The notes: a model not told the origin generated them from the letters alone. DNA of 64,000 nucleotides from Ligula intestinalis (GCA_036362985.1 JAYGXS010000001.1:18492469-18556468), one strand, 5' to 3'; counted from the stretch's first letter, positions 1-12,640 are shown. Numbers and translations are program-made.

Positions 1-1142
1 TTCACCATTGCGGCGTGGCTTTATCTACTGCCTGTCAGGTTAGGGTGGACGGAAACTACAGGGTGAAAGTAATAAACAGCGAACCAACGGTGAGAACCCT
101 TAGTGCTAACGAAGTGGCGTAAAGATAAAAGTTCGTTTTCCGTATACTGAGGACACAGTTTAACATTTTTATGGTATTAACCGCGTGCAATGTAGTTTAC
201 AGCCAATTTCTTGGAGGTTAAGTGGCTAACAAGAAAATCGGGTAGCGCACAGGTAACACTTAGTTAAAGAACGATACGATAGTTGATTTTGAGGTAATAA
301 TGTTCTCTTTTACTTTCTAAAGGGGAAGAAAAATATTGAAGGATGTGAGGAAACTCTTCAAAACTATGTTTCTTAACAGACCTAATACACCGTCATTATG
401 GTTTCTCCTAGTAACTGGCGACTGCCTAAATTTAAACTAAAAAGATAGATAATTTACCTTTCACAGATCAAATTATTATAACACTTTTCAAGTTATGATA
501 CACAAAGTCTGCGAGCAACCGGGGAATAGCTCAATGCACCTACCGTCTGCTCATTCTAGGGAACTTCTGCTTAAGGACGGACTATGCTTATTCTACGTTC
601 TTCTATCGCGACATGAACCAAAGATTTAGGATAAATATAACCGAGAACATTCTTATCTCCCACGCAGAAGAAAAATAATTTACCTAAAGCGTTCAACATA
701 AATCTCTTTTTTGGGTATTATCAGTAAAAATATGAATATTTCTTTGCATTTAAGACACAAAGTAAACCGGCAAAAGGTAACTAAGCTTATAGAGCAATTA
801 TTAAAAATTATCGGACTGTATAATATGGTGAGCACAAATGGCAATTGGTCTGCGCCTATTACATTTCGATAAACTTAAGTAAATGCAACTCGCGGCCTCA
901 AATTCCCAGGGACTGATTGATCACCACTGTATGTCGCCAAAAAAACAAACAGAACACTCAGAAAGTGCACTGCAGTAGCGGCTAGTTCTAATCAAGAAAA
1001 TGTAAAGAACACAGCATAACAGCATATAAGTCTTAGAGTATGCGAAACGGAAAAACATCCGAGGTATCTAGGACTGCGATGAAATATATTTTAATAAAAT
1101 ATATGTAGAAAGAGTTTATAATATTAGTTCAAAAATTAATTA
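1..1142. other. AT-rich non-coding stretch, nothing recognised
   Basis: No open frame of useful length, no repeat and no RNA gene could be recognised by eye. Base composition is AT-rich like most of the window. Confidence 0.5.
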
Positions 1143-1375
1143 TGATTTGCCCTTTAGCAGGCGCCACTGCCTTTACCACCAGCAAAAAACACCAACTTAC
1201 AGATTTATTTGTGTAAGCCGAAAACGTTTGGTGGCTGGCGGTTTAAGTCGTCAGTGCGCATTTGAGTGGGTGTACAACAAGAGGAGAAATGCCCACGAAG
1301 ACGGTGGCGGCGGCGACGATGACCGTAGTGAGGCCGCAGTGGCTACATGTACTCAGTAGTGGCGCGCCCAGTCCG

Positions 1376-1400
1376 ACACACACACACACACACACACACG
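1376..1400 (+). repeat. (CA)n microsatellite
   Basis: About twelve uninterrupted CA units, immediately followed by a short GC-rich tandem duplication. Confidence 0.9.
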
Positions 1401-1425
1401 GCCGCACGCACGGCCGCACGCACGC
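1401..1425 (+). repeat. 12-bp tandem duplication next to the (CA)n tract
   Basis: The 12-mer GCCGCACGCACG occurs twice in direct succession. Confidence 0.85.
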
Positions 1426-1647
1426 TAAGGTCCAAGTGACATGCCAGAGCATGAATTAGGGGCACAGGGGAAAACTGCTGCTGCTGGAGTCATCGGTGAT
1501 GGCGGTGGCGGTGTGGGTAGACACAGAAGCGATGCGCGTGCGGGAGCATCTTTGACGATGTAGACGACGATGATAACAAGGCCAGCGGAGAGGAGGACAT
1601 TGGGAGAAAAAAACTGAAGCAGTTCGTGCGCGCTTGACCAGCTCCTC

Positions 1648-1722
1648 GCACACACACACAAACACACACACACACATACACAAACACACACACACGCACA
1701 CACACACATATACGCACACACG
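1648..1722 (+). repeat. Imperfect (CA)n microsatellite
   Basis: A roughly 75-bp CA array interrupted by AA and TA units. It can form alternating purine-pyrimidine structure and is expected to be length-polymorphic. Confidence 0.9.
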
Positions 1723-2034
1723 AATGCACCCACAATGCGCGGGGCGTGTATACCCGCGCTCCGGGCGTGTAGTATTTGCCCACTGCGCCTCCCGACCAAT
1801 CAGGCTGCTCGCTGATGTCCGCGCGTGGATCGGCGTGTATTGGCCCCTCAATTATGGTGACAGTGTGGCGTCGAACTCCAACCAGAGCCTAGCAGACGAG
1901 CTGTACGTGTTAATGCTGGTGCACTTTCCCAGACTGATCAGCATGTGTCCCTCACGAAAAAAAATCACTGGTCGGTTGCTCAAGCTCAACTCTAGTCATT
2001 TCAAGCCAGTCTTTATATATTAATATATTAGCAC

Positions 2035-2046
2035 GGGGGGGGGGGG
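2035..2046 (+). repeat. Poly-G tract
   Basis: Twelve consecutive G residues on the plus strand in otherwise AT-rich DNA. Confidence 0.9.
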
Positions 2047-5000
2047 CTGAGGACGGGGTGAGGTAGATCAGATAAATCACGAGTTAACGCTCGAACATCA
2101 TCCGCGCCTCCCGCCAGATACTGGCAAAACTAGTCAAATTCAACGGAAGCAACACCGTCAGTGCCCTGGCCTCATAACTGAAAAATGCAGTTGTCTCAGT
2201 GCTCAAACTGCGTCTATACGCCGAATCGTCTGCTTAAGGTTACTTCAGAGAACTGTGCGTAGGGAAAAGTCAAAGGATAATGTAAATGTCCCGTTAGCTT
2301 CTGCTCCCAAGTTCATCCCAGGTCGTTCTGTTCATAAATGGAAAGTTAAATATAATGCATGAGATGGCACAACAAAGGTGTTGAATGGTATCAAACAGTT
2401 TTCCCTCTAAATGACACCATTCAACATATTCTGTTTGTGCTCCTCGCGGAGCATGAACTTCTGAATGACTTCCAGTGCTCCACTGAATGACTCTCAGGAG
2501 TGTGAGGTTTGCTATAATTGAATGGCAGTCGATGAAAATTTCTGAATGGAAACTTAACCTAATTTCGTCCTGTCTTTCCAAATCAATCTGGTGGACTCAG
2601 TTTCCAAATTTTGGAAAGAGTTCAAGTGACAGACGAAGCTCTATGCCAAAAAAACTCAAAAATTAGTAGTGCGACACCTGCTTCACTTTTAAAAAAATAG
2701 ACCGCCGTATCAGCAAATCTGTAAAAAATGAAAATGGATTATGAAGCTTCATTTCATCATTCATAAGAGCGACTTCCTAATGCTTCTGAATCGCAGTTGG
2801 GTTGCGAGGAGATCGGAAGTTCCACACGTTATACGTCCTCTCGAAGTTATATGTAAGCAGTCGGCTTAAGATACTTTAGCTTGTTTTTTTACAGGCAAAT
2901 TAAATAGGTCTTAGTGTACATGAGCATCCGTTCGGCTCCAAAAAGTTACTTAAAGTGCGCACTATTTTCGCTGTTTAGGAGAAGAATTAATTTTTACATC
3001 TGCATCTAAATAAAATGCTTCATTATATGTCAGCTGTCTAACTATTCACTCGCTTATCAGTGTAAAATATAAGACAATCAAAATCATAAACGTTCCTGTA
3101 ACCTAAATAACTTCACCTACCTGTTTAACCTCGCACACAGGACAAAGAGTCATATTACTCACTTCTGAATTTATACTAGGAGCAGGAAAAATTCAATGGC
3201 ATTATAAAAACCATGGTTAGTCTTATACGGTAATACTGGCTTGTGTCCATAACAGATTAAATTAGAGATTAAATGGAGAAGGACTAACTTTTCTCTACAA
3301 GGAATTGGCAACCCTTACTAGCGCCTATTTTTAAAAGAGGCCGGTGAATAGCAGCGCAATCGGCGCAGGTATTCGAGCTCTTCCTGTCTTTCGTTGTATC
3401 TGCATGGAAGATAAACATTTCTAGCCGTACCGCTTGCAAATAAAAATTACAAGTGTTCGGAATAATCCGGTATCTTGAACAACACTAATGAGCACTGTTG
3501 TAAGGTATTTGTGCTTTTGACATTCAATCCAGATTCAATGCAGATAGTTAGCAAATTCAGCATCCATCAGTAGCGATACTGACCTAAGGGGGAAGTTGCC
3601 TTCACCTAGATTATAAGGGTTAAAATTTTTATCGTCAAAAACTATATCCCATACAGAGAACCAAAGGGATTGAATTTGCTACAAAGTACAAGAATTCAGA
3701 AATGCACTTGGCCAGCACTTTTCATCAAAACATGATTAAAAGATCGTAAAGTAGCTTCCATTTGTCGAACTAATGCTATAAGAAAGCAAGCCACAGATTC
3801 TCTCAGACTACAATAATTTTACTCAAAACGACAAGAGTTATCCATTAAGGTTTATGCAAAAGGTGAAAACGATTACCAGTGTGCTCTTAAAAACACAGTT
3901 GCCCAAAGTACTTGGCAAACTTACCTAAATGTTTTGGAGGTGTAGGCTGTATGAAAAACCACTCAGTATCCTATTGACGTTATAAAACTTCACATTTAAC
4001 AGAGCAACTTAAGCCAGATCATCCCTAAAAGGGCCCAAAAATCTTCCCAATGTCGCTGGGATACATCGAATTCGCATTTTTCTTAAACTCTCAGAAGTAC
4101 GCTTCCAAAGAGACTTATGTTGATACTGAAAGACGATTCGACAAGCAAAAATTTATGGCCGACCAAAATTTTTAATTGACAAAGTTAAAGCGGGCGACAG
4201 TCAATACGTGCCGGCCCCAATCTCAATTTGGCCGCTTCGACAAAGCCTCTGATATTGCAAACAGAGGCATGGACGGTTCTGTACAATATGTCTTCATAAC
4301 TTTAATTAGTCCAACTGAAAACATTAGATTGTTGCCAGTGAAGGCCTGCACAGTTGCATGAATTGGCGGGAAGTTAGCCGGTTGCTGGAAAAATTGTTAA
4401 GAAAGCGCGCTTCAGGAGACAGAGTACAATGTGGTAAGCAGACTCAGTGGTAAAGGACATTTGTGGGGTGTGGCAGAAGTTAATATGCGCTTGTCAAGAG
4501 CGAAAGGGAGCGAGAGGAAAACCTTTGCCGTTCGGTCTTTAAAAATGATGACAGGGTGCGGTAGCGTTAAGTTGCTAGGCAAACCTGTTCAATAAAAAGG
4601 GAACGATATTTCTGCCTTTGATGCCTTTAATGAAAGGTAGGGTGGTTACATACACATTCCAGCCCTGTTAAGTACGTTCCTCCATGAAATGTTAGTTGAC
4701 ATCCAATGTCTGTGTGTTTAACGTAAGCACTTTCAATGCGTGTAAGAGGGTGGGTGAAGTATTCAGAAACTTGACACAGGAACTTCTTTCCTCCAGAGAG
4801 TGAACATTTCTCGTTGTATCATATGGTAAGACCTAGAATTACCTCTTATATTTACGCAAACCTTGGGCTGTTCTGGAATAAGGCAAGAGGAGTGAATTAA
4901 GCCATGAAATATGCAATATATTTTCCAACATACGACATAATCACTACCTACATGAAATGCAGAAGCTCAATAAATTTCACTATCAACAAGAAATTCAAAG

Positions 5001-5335
5001 TCTCAATTTTCAAAACTAGTCATTTTTACCACCAGTGTTTAGTATGCATACGCCCGGGGAATTTAAACTTCAAACTTATTTAAATAAGCAAGTTTACTAA
5101 TCACCGTCCTTGACGGAATACTGGAGCTGGGTGACGCCAGTAAACCACCCAAAATTAAGTTAATTTCATAAAAAAGTCCATTGGATCTGGGAAGAGATAT
5201 GTCACTTTTAGGAGCTTTGGCATCAACTGTAGTCATTGTCGGCTTCTTAGTGTCTAGAGAAATTCAAATTCAGTTGACTGAATGTTGTTCCGCATCTAAC
5301 AAATGCGGAAGTAGCAATTAAAAAGAACAAATATA
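2047..5335. other. Long stretch without a recognisable gene
   Basis: Only short scattered open frames (the longest about 95 codons, 2294-2581 minus) with no family resemblance, codon bias or splice context. No repeat structure was noticed. Confidence 0.45.
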
Positions 5336-5338
5336 TAT

Positions 5339-5410
5339 CGCTGGAACAATGCTTTTATTCGTTTGCAGTTTTGAACTTCCCCTTGAGACGGATATCGGAG
5401 ACAACGCCAG
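5339..5410 (-). mobile_element. Decayed PLE 3' end with hammerhead-like remnant
   Basis: Read on the plus strand, GGAACAATGCTTTTATTCG followed by a GCAGTTTTGA segment and GACGGATATC matches, with decay, the better-preserved minus-strand PLE ends at 43384-43503 and 57195-57270 (GGGACAATnnnTTTATTCGCC, CGTTTCGATATCC). The core adenines are no longer intact. It lies downstream, on the minus strand, of the PLE GIY-YIG fragment at 5643-5990. Confidence 0.45.
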
Positions 5411-5551
5411 GTGAGGATGATTTAATCACAGCGGCTGATGTACATATAATTGTGAACTTTAAGGTGAAGCGGAACTTAATTGTTCCTCTACGAGGTCGGC
5501 ACAGCCCATATATTCATCATATTGCCGATCTCTGCCGACAAAGCAAAGTGC

Positions 5552-5606
5552 CCGTGGTGCAATGGTAGAGTGGTAAACTCAACGACTAACTTTCCCGGGT
5601 TCGAAT
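5552..5606 (+). repeat. tRNA-like segment (A-box and B-box like), possible SINE head
   Basis: GGTGCAATGGTAGAGTGG resembles a polymerase III A box region, and GGGTTCGAATA about 30 nt later resembles the B box/T-loop. The segment does not fold into an obvious complete cloverleaf (no clear anticodon arm), so a tRNA-derived repeat or tRNA relic is favoured over a functional tRNA gene. Confidence 0.4.
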
Positions 5607-5642
5607 ATTAAGGTTCTAACGTCTAAGATTGGGTGTGACTGG

Positions 5643-5990
5643 TTAATAACGGCAAAAAACCAAAAATGGCCATTGCGGTCTCCCTTTGCTTTGCCAAATC
5701 CATTCCATCCTATGTATATATCTATATGTAGGATGCAAACGCATAAGTTTCCGATGTTGATCCTCAGTAGGCTCTTTTTGTGCGCACAAGACCGGTTTCC
5801 TCAAACCGATAGCGGTCGCCTCTGCTGGTACTAGCATATCCTGATCTAGGGACTTTAAATAGTTTGGTGGGAGCTAAGAGATCGTCTGAGAGCCTTCGTT
5901 GGGGTCCACACCATGTCCGGAATTATCAATGTGCGCCTGAATAGAGCTGTTTATGCTGTTTATGCTGATTTCAGCCTTTCTCAGCCATGC
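5643..5990 (-). pseudogene. Penelope-like element GIY-YIG endonuclease C-terminus, fragment
   Basis: The minus-strand translation contains SINSSIQAHIDNSGHGVDP, then an NYLKSLDQ segment and AEATAIGLRKPVLCAQKEPT. This matches in order the C-terminal part of the PLE endonuclease at 48985-49430 (INSSILVDSGYNVDPNEAF, then NFLKSLGQQLL, CARKR) and at 53655-53888. The family encodes an RT plus GIY-YIG nuclease that nicks target DNA; only the tail of the nuclease remains here, with an in-frame stop. A plus-oriented 3'-UTR copy of the same family abuts it at 6025-6155, giving an outward-facing inverted pair. Confidence 0.7.
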
Positions 5991-6024
5991 CGGGATGTCT
6001 TTCCTTCTTCTTGTACCAAGTTCC

Positions 6025-6155
6025 CATATAAATGTACTGACCTGACGAACATTTATCGAAAGTCTTGCAATGACAAGGCCCTCCGAGCCTAAAATATAAA
6101 GTTTATTTATTTACACTTGTCAACTACTCTTCTGAATTATCTGATGGGAATGTTC
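6025..6155 (+). mobile_element. PLE 3'-UTR fragment in plus orientation
   Basis: CCCATATAAATGTACTGACC, an ATTTATCGAAAG stretch, then CAACTACTCTTCTGAATT and CTGATGGGAA parallel the 3' UTRs at 49590-49615, 54005-54115 and 59880-59940. Orientation is opposite to the nuclease fragment at 5643-5990. Confidence 0.55.
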
Positions 6156-6277
6156 GGAACTTTAAAGCGTGAGGTTCTTGGCTTAGGTGCGGATGCGCAT
6201 AACACGGGGGACAAGGAAGGGGGGAGGTAGTGAAAGCCCGTCAAACACGATTTACTTAGGGCGAGGGCAGCGGTCGG

Positions 6278-6690
6278 TCACATGGCGAGAGGGGAACATG
6301 ACAGAACGAGGGCATGGTTCACCTTGTTTATCGATTGCTGCCACGGCAACGCGAGGTCAATCACTTGGTCCAGCTGCTCAAGGAGTTCTTGTTTTCTTCT
6401 CCGTATCGCAGTGAGCTCCGCAAATCGCAAGCGATGGCAGATCGCCGCTCGAAAAAGGACTTTAAATGCAGTCTTTGGATCGACCGCATAGCCAGTGTCC
6501 ACCAGGTGGCTTGCAATTGGCTCCTTGAGTATCTTATTTTTCACCCGAAGCAGCTACTTGGCATATTTCCGGCTGACTGCGTTCGCAACTGCCTTTGCGT
6601 GCACCCAATGTATTTGAATCCGCAATTTCATGTAAATCATTAATAGAGTTTGATGTATCGTGCGTAGACATAATGCCTTCATTCGGTCTA
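6278..6690 (-). pseudogene. PLE GIY-YIG domain, frameshifted (second family)
   Basis: The minus-strand frame ending at 6278 reads NKILKEPIASHLVDTGYAVDP, then KTAFKVLF, aligning with the VDSGYNVDPNEAFRV segment of the PLE endonuclease at 49200-49365. Upstream, in another frame (6534-6716), a stretch with NTLGARKGSCERS is placed where the YIGRTxRxLxxR part of the GIY-YIG core should be. A frameshift near 6545 separates the two. It follows the RT relic at 6690-7492 on the same strand, as expected for the RT-then-GIY-YIG order. Confidence 0.6.
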
Positions 6691-7492
6691 GCTGGAGGCG
6701 TTGTACGTTCGTTCAATCGTGTTCAGAAGCCGTCGACTGATCAGGATGGGCACATTATCATCGTTGAAAGACAGGCTTTTCTGGCACGGATATTTGGGGA
6801 GGTGATACCTATCGATGCATTTATCCAGACATCCGTTTTCAAGAAACACTTTCTTCAGGAATCCGATCTCCTTATCGATTAGATCTGCGGAATAGACTCT
6901 AGTGGCTTCATTGAAGAGGCACAAAACAAAATTTCGCTTCCTCGTTATTTAAATTAATCTAGGGAAGTGCATGTGTTGTCCTTTCCAGATGGTGTTCGGG
7001 TAGATAGACCTTTGAATGGAACCATCTGCCCATCTGCGTAAACGAACATATAGGAAAGCCAGCGTGTCCTTATTCTCATGCTCGATCTTTGATGTTGCCT
7101 TGTTCATAGCTTTAAGGAGCAATTCTCCCCCATTAGGAGAAAATATAATCGACGTATGGTCTATACAAGGCAGTTTTTGTACGCTTTTGGCTAACCGTCT
7201 TTCGAGCTTTGACATAAAAATGTGCGCTAGGAATGGTTATAGTGGACTGCCCATAGTTACGCTGACGATCTGTCGACAGAACTGTCCTTCGAACAGTAAC
7301 TTTACATTTTTCGTGCATATCTGTAATAGTTTCCGTAGTTGGCCTGGTCCCAGCCGCATGTTCGCAAATTATGTCAATTATTTCACCCAAAGGCATGTTG
7401 GTGAACGGACATTGCAGACCAACTGAGGTCGTGTGCTTATTCCGTAAATGTTCATTCTTCAGCTCATCTACCAACGCAAAGGTATCGTTGGT
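6690..7492 (-). pseudogene. PLE reverse transcriptase relic with mutated catalytic box
   Basis: Minus-strand pieces in family order: NDTFALVDELKNEH, then QCPFTNMPLGEIIDIICEH (family SFDVxSLFTNxPxxEAIDxI), then MSKLERRLAKSVQKLP (family FMxxLE), YRPYVDYIFS (catalytic YVDD changed to YVDY), then ENKDTLAFLYVRLRRWADGS (family LxFLDVLVxRxxDG), and a KKVFLENGCLDKCIDR segment near the RT C-terminus. The pieces are in different frames, so several frameshifts are present. The element is dead and lacks its N-terminal part. Confidence 0.72.
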
Positions 7493-7645
7493 AATATGGG
7501 CAGCAAGGTTGCATCTGATTGGTTCAATGAGCTAGCTAACGCTGCGATGAATCCAGCATTGATAAAATTAGTCGTAAGTGTAGTCCTGGTATGCGTGATT
7601 TTGTTAACTCGTAAAGCCCGGGAATATATGAACACAGAAGCTTAA

Positions 7646-9828
7646 TGCCGGCAACCGTGCTCTAGGCTTTTATTCATTTTTCAAAAAGCGAAATAACCCT
7701 TCCGAATACTGTCTTCCTGTACTTTGGTTTCCTTTTTCCCATGGGTTTCAAAAAGAGACAATGTATAGGGGTCAATTAATACTGCCATCAGCTTACTAAC
7801 GTAATCAGCTTTGTTTTGAATTACAACACCGTTTTTTGGCCAGTCTCAAGATAACGACGTTATTAAGAGCCGACACGTGATGCTTAGTTAATAGCGAGCG
7901 CTGAGTAACTGATAAGCGATGTCCACGAAATTCGCTTTCATCCACTGTAAATTCTCGTCCATTAAGTTCGTCAGCGTTGCCGCAAACAGTCATAGGGGTG
8001 TCTGGTTTGATCTCAGATGATAGGACGATTTTCAGACGTGGGGAAAATTGGCACCATGGCAACAATTCTCAACCACATGTTGATAGGCCTCAAGCTTCTG
8101 TGTCTGCTACACACCCCCCACTCTTCCCCCGTCAAGCATCCTCACTAATGGACAACACCTACCGCAATTTTACTCCTGTCTAACGTACAGGCGAAGGGGA
8201 CCTCCGGTTAAATGGCGTCCGATGGAAAGCCGTGATTTTATTTTACCAGAAAAACTGCTGGATGGTTATGCTGGATTGTAATGTGACCCGGACTGACGAT
8301 GAAACTTCCGTCGGCAGTTTTCAGGGTGGTTTTTATTTCGCCCCCTTGCTACCCGATCACTAAATGATAAGCGTTTCGAAGAATGCGCAGATTTAACCAA
8401 CTTACTCATGCGTGCCGTCACAAACTGCATCAAAATGCCCGCCTTGCCCTACCACAAGCCTTGAGGAGTTTATCGTGCCTCTCCTGCGGTCTTTATGAAG
8501 CCTCCCGTTTGTAAACGCGACCATCTCAACAAAATATGACTATGCGAAATGGTCCCTGGCGGATAGAAACGACGCGAAATTGATGGTCGAAAGAGTCAAC
8601 TAACAGGGTACGCACGCTCTCAACCCATTAATTCTAACCAGTATCGCTAGAGCTACTTGCTGCAGGCGGTTGTGTGGTTGTTAGTCATCAGGTCGTTGGG
8701 GCGCTGAGGGGACGGCCTACTTGTAAGGTTTTAGTGCTTGCGTCTGTCTTTAATTCGTCGTGAAAGTGAAAGCTCTTTGCGGTACTCATTAATAAAAATG
8801 TGTGCCTCGCGTATGTCACAAGAGGCCTGACGGCTAATTATTAGTTGCATGTTCTCGGTTTCCAACAATAAAATCTTGGTTGAGTTTCCTGTTTTCTCTG
8901 AATATAGGACTACAACAAGTAGTGTTACTATCCACGTTAGGCAGACTTGCTAAAAGCCTGGGCAGGGGTTTTTCAGCCTCTTTTTTAAGGAATCGCTAGG
9001 AACCATTTAGGTCCCTGCAGTTTCAAGCTTCGAAAAGCGGCCTTGATGCAACTATAAATCTCTGAACACTTCCAAAACAAAGAAATGCGTCTCTCACGTT
9101 CGGTCTTTTTAGCCGTATTGAAGGAAAATTGCTTAGTCTAAACTGTAAACTGTAGCCTTTTACTTGCAAAATAGCTACTTGCTTTTGCAACAGGACCAAC
9201 AAGACTCACATGCCTATTTTGAACTTATATTTTCATGAAATGCCGAGAGAAGGTAGGTTTATAACTGCTTAGGGCCTCGTCATTGCCATAGTAAGTTCAT
9301 AGTTAAAGCAGTACATCTAAACAGGTGATAAGTCATTTAACATCGTGCATCTAATATCGTCAGATGAGAATATTTTAGAACATGTAAGAAATAACGGCAT
9401 CTCAATATTGAGCAAAGCAATACCTTCCAGGTCAGAAAACTACCAGAAAGCCAGTTTCGCAAAATAGACACAGGGAATCTGTGCATAGTTGACAAATTTC
9501 CTGGTGGAGCTTTTTGAACATGATCGATTTGATTAGTGAATTGCGTATGTTTACGTAGTCCTCTGGGCAAACTTATCTTAAATGAGAAATGGACTCTCTG
9601 CTGGGATCGAGAGGATATGAGTAGCCGTTCTGAAAAGCCCAAGCTACAGCCAGATACTGTGGTAGGCCTATAGGTAGTCTATAGACAGCATACTTTTCGA
9701 CATATAGTCATCGTAGGACTTGTGCTATTACTTAATAGCGTTTTATTTAACGCAAAAGCAAATCACTTTACCTCATGCTATTCGCTGATTGCATCATTAG
9801 TGAGGTTGCTAAACCTCTCCACTCAGAA
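7646..9828. other. No recognisable gene
   Basis: Only short frames without family resemblance. The part 8000-8750 is a little richer in GC, but no domain or repeat could be assigned. Confidence 0.4.
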
Positions 9829-10175
9829 CATCTGGCTGCTAAGTCTTCCCGTACAATGGCCAGGGCTTCCATCATATGTCTTGCCATACATCGGTTTATC
9901 AGCACTCTGTTCGCCCATTCCTAGCACGCTGCCTCAGGTGTAAAGAAGCGGAAATTGAGAAGTTGAAAACTGACCTGTCTCCATAGTGGATGTGGATATC
10001 GTGTAAAAATTTAGTTATGTGTATTGCATGAACTTTTACCTTTGACCTTTTACCGTGACCCCGTATTTATCTTATCCTTTGCTCCCCTTGAATGGAGCTA
10101 TTTTTGATCAAAATCAAGGATCGTTTATCCTAAATATAGCATTCCTCTCTCTCTCATACAGATTGGGAGTGCGTA
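9829..10175 (+). mobile_element. 3' end of a non-LTR retrotransposon, copy A
   Basis: Homologous to 47492-47930. Both contain CTAGCACGCT...GAAATTGAGAAGTTxAAA...CTGAC/CGAC...TCTCCATA followed by a stop and GATATCxTGTAAA, then a 3' UTR ending near AATA(A/T)AGCATTC(T/C)TTCTCTC. The peptide AEIEKLKxDLSP is shared at the C-terminus. Copy A has a stop within the shared reading frame and is a relic. The CR1-like assignment is an inference from the context, not from a catalytic motif. Confidence 0.55.
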
Positions 10176-10179
10176 CTTG

Positions 10180-11570
10180 GTGCCGACTTCTTAAAAGGCA
10201 CACACAGGCTGTATAATAGAATATTATTAACTGGCCTTAGTAAGCATGATTACTAAAATTAGCATTGTAGCATAGGCACGTAATTCCAGCAGCAGTATCG
10301 TAGTCAGAACGTAGTAGAAACACACAGAGCCTGATCGATAAAGTGGAGAGGATGAAAACCGAGGCAAGCTCTGCTGTGCTCAGGGCCCAAAACACATACT
10401 TACTCGAGATAGTTTAAACTTAGATTCATACTACTTGTTGAACTCAAAGGGCTATGAGGCCCAGCGTTTCCTTTAATCTACATCACTTCTGACAGATGGT
10501 AGCATCAGTGTTGGTACCAGTAATACGAACGCGCAGCTATATTTCCAGCTATTCGTAGTAAAAATAAGAGTAGCCGTATCCGTCTCGAAACCTACTGAAG
10601 GTAAATGAGGGTAAATTGTGCAGTAGTACCCGCGCAAAGTCTACTTTCAATCAACACTAAGTTAGGCGGTTTTTCTAGCCTGCTTTGGAGAAAGTGGCCA
10701 ACACCAGATCCAGTTTCGTCTTCTTGACTTCGGGCGAAGGCGAAGAGTGCGGATAGCGCCAACTACGTCCCCTATCACTATAATCTACCCCCTGAGATTG
10801 CCACTTGCTGGTTCACTTGGTGGACTCCATTAAACTCGATGGTCGAACATACATATAATGGGGCATGTCGCTGAAAATAACCAATTGGGCAAAGAGCCAG
10901 ATCGTTGGACATATAAGGGTATTGTGCGTAACAACCAACAAACAACCTCATCTATGATGGGGCTTAGTTTGATACATAGGCGTAGGCTCCTCACGATACA
11001 CCAGCCATCCCATCGACAGTCTTGATTCTATTTTTGCACGGGTCTTGGTGGGTGAGGGAGTATAAGGTGCGATAGATGCAGCAAAAGTCAACAATCAATA
11101 TAATCAACTTCATGGGCAAGTGACCGTCCCTGCGCCCTCCACGCTGTGGGGCAGAGGATACGCATCGTCATAATTTATGGTTGAGCTGTCACTACAGAAT
11201 GCTGGGCTAATAAAGAATCGTGATACAAATCAAGGTCTTCAGGGCTACGTAGTCTGCCGGCTTGCAGACATAAGGCGTTATACCTATCAGCGCGAACGTA
11301 GATGCGAAAAGAAATGAAGAAATAAATGCAAAAAACAATTATTCTTAAAAAACAAAACGCGCTCTAAGATAGCATAATTAATTCAGTTTTTCAATTTTGG
11401 ATGCGGACAACTAGAAAGACGGCTATAAAATAAGACTTAACTGATATGCAGGCCAGCTTTTTCCCAGAATTTGGCTCAAGGTAAGTTCAAGCGTAGCAAC
11501 CGTCTGAAGTCTTTTCGCTTTTCACCGGATGCAAGTCGTAAAACAACCGGTTTGACAAATCATGGTCGGA
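10180..11570. other. No recognisable gene
   Basis: Moderately AT-rich DNA with short frames only. No repeat or RNA gene was noticed. Confidence 0.4.
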
Positions 11571-11579
11571 AAGGTGCGT

Positions 11580-11870
11580 GTGTACAATTTATCCAGATGC
11601 TGCTGAAAAGGTGGTCCTCGACTGGCACACTTAACAGAGCCATAGACATTAATCGCCCCTACTAAGCGTTTTGCACGAGGCTAACGGCCGCCCAGCACGG
11701 AACAACGACCAGGAGACACACGAAAGACGTGGCACATTGTCTCATGGAGGCGCCCGGGAGGGCAAGAACAATTAAAACAGCCACAAGCAATCGATCGGTG
11801 CGACTGATCGATGCGCGTGCATCAGGCACGGCTATAGCACGAGGATAGTGGTAAGACACACTCATTTGAC
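11580..11870 (+). pseudogene. PLE GIY-YIG C-terminal tail, fragment
   Basis: The plus-strand peptide LLKRWSSTGTLNRAIDINRPY (ending at the stop at 11663-11665) matches VLVSWLSTGTINRAIDLNVAY of the PLE nuclease at 34350-34955. In PLEs this is the ExW...INRxIDL segment near the nuclease active site. The following GC-rich 11680-11870 is open in places and could be the Arg/Thr-rich extension seen after this motif in the 34-kb copy. The glutamate expected before the tryptophan is lysine-flanked here, so an active enzyme is not expected. Confidence 0.55.
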
Positions 11871-11899
11871 ACCGGCAGAAGAATATGCAGTACACTCTG

Positions 11900-12640
11900 A
11901 TGATGGAAACAAGACTGTTTTTGAAAAGTCACCCTAAATATAGCATAGTCTTAGGAATTGCCTCATCATTTTCTTTCTATTCCGAGGATGATGAAAGCAA
12001 TATTATATCTGGACATCGAATATACGCGCATAGTAATTAATCCTGTTTTCAAATGCATAAATATTATTTGATTCTAGTTTGTGCTGACAGACAGGAATTT
12101 TTTTGTTATAAACACAGTCAGGAGTGGTTGTGCGTATTAAATGTGAAGCAAGTAACGCTCCATCGGTTGATTACGCAGGCAAGTTGGTGTGTGCGCGTTT
12201 CACCACACCACACCGCAACCAACATAGAACCAGTACAATATCATTTGCGAATAGACATCGATTTTTTAAGCTGCTGTGAAATTTTTTTGTTAATTAAACA
12301 CTAGAATATTTCCTGTGGCACCTTGATGTAGCCACCGTTACTCCATTTATCAGCCGGAAGTCATTGCACCTTCATGCTGTGCTCAAATTTCAGCAATTAT
12401 TGCAATACTGAACCTCACGCGGTGTTAGCCATGCTGACAGCTTCGCTGTGAACCGTTGACCTCCCAACACAATTTGCGTGAGTTCGTGTGATCAAAATTG
12501 CAGTCTACGAGGAACAAAATAAGAGAGGCAGCTAAAAATTTTCATCAGTTTGTAGTAATTGCAGGCTATAGGAGCTCTGCGCTGAAAGGCAATATGAAAA
12601 GCCCATCGAAAAGGCAAGAATTGAGTTCTGTTCTATTAAA
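11900..12640. other. No recognisable gene
   Basis: AT-rich sequence with short frames only. No repeat was recognised. Confidence 0.4.

Larger units (their letters stand above)
1143..1860. other. GC- and CpG-rich block containing microsatellites
   Basis: This block stands out from its AT-rich surroundings by many CpG dinucleotides, GGC/GAC triplet runs near 1296-1325 and two (CA)n arrays. Open frames here mostly translate the dinucleotide repeats (His-Thr or Cys-Val runs), so none is called as a gene. It could be a promoter or CpG-rich 5' region of an unseen gene, but no convincing start exon was found. Confidence 0.35.

Noticed and set aside
1243..1851. Several overlapping ORFs of 65-131 codons on both strands
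   Set aside because: They translate the (CA)n arrays into His-Thr or Cys-Val runs. The length comes from the repeats, not from coding.
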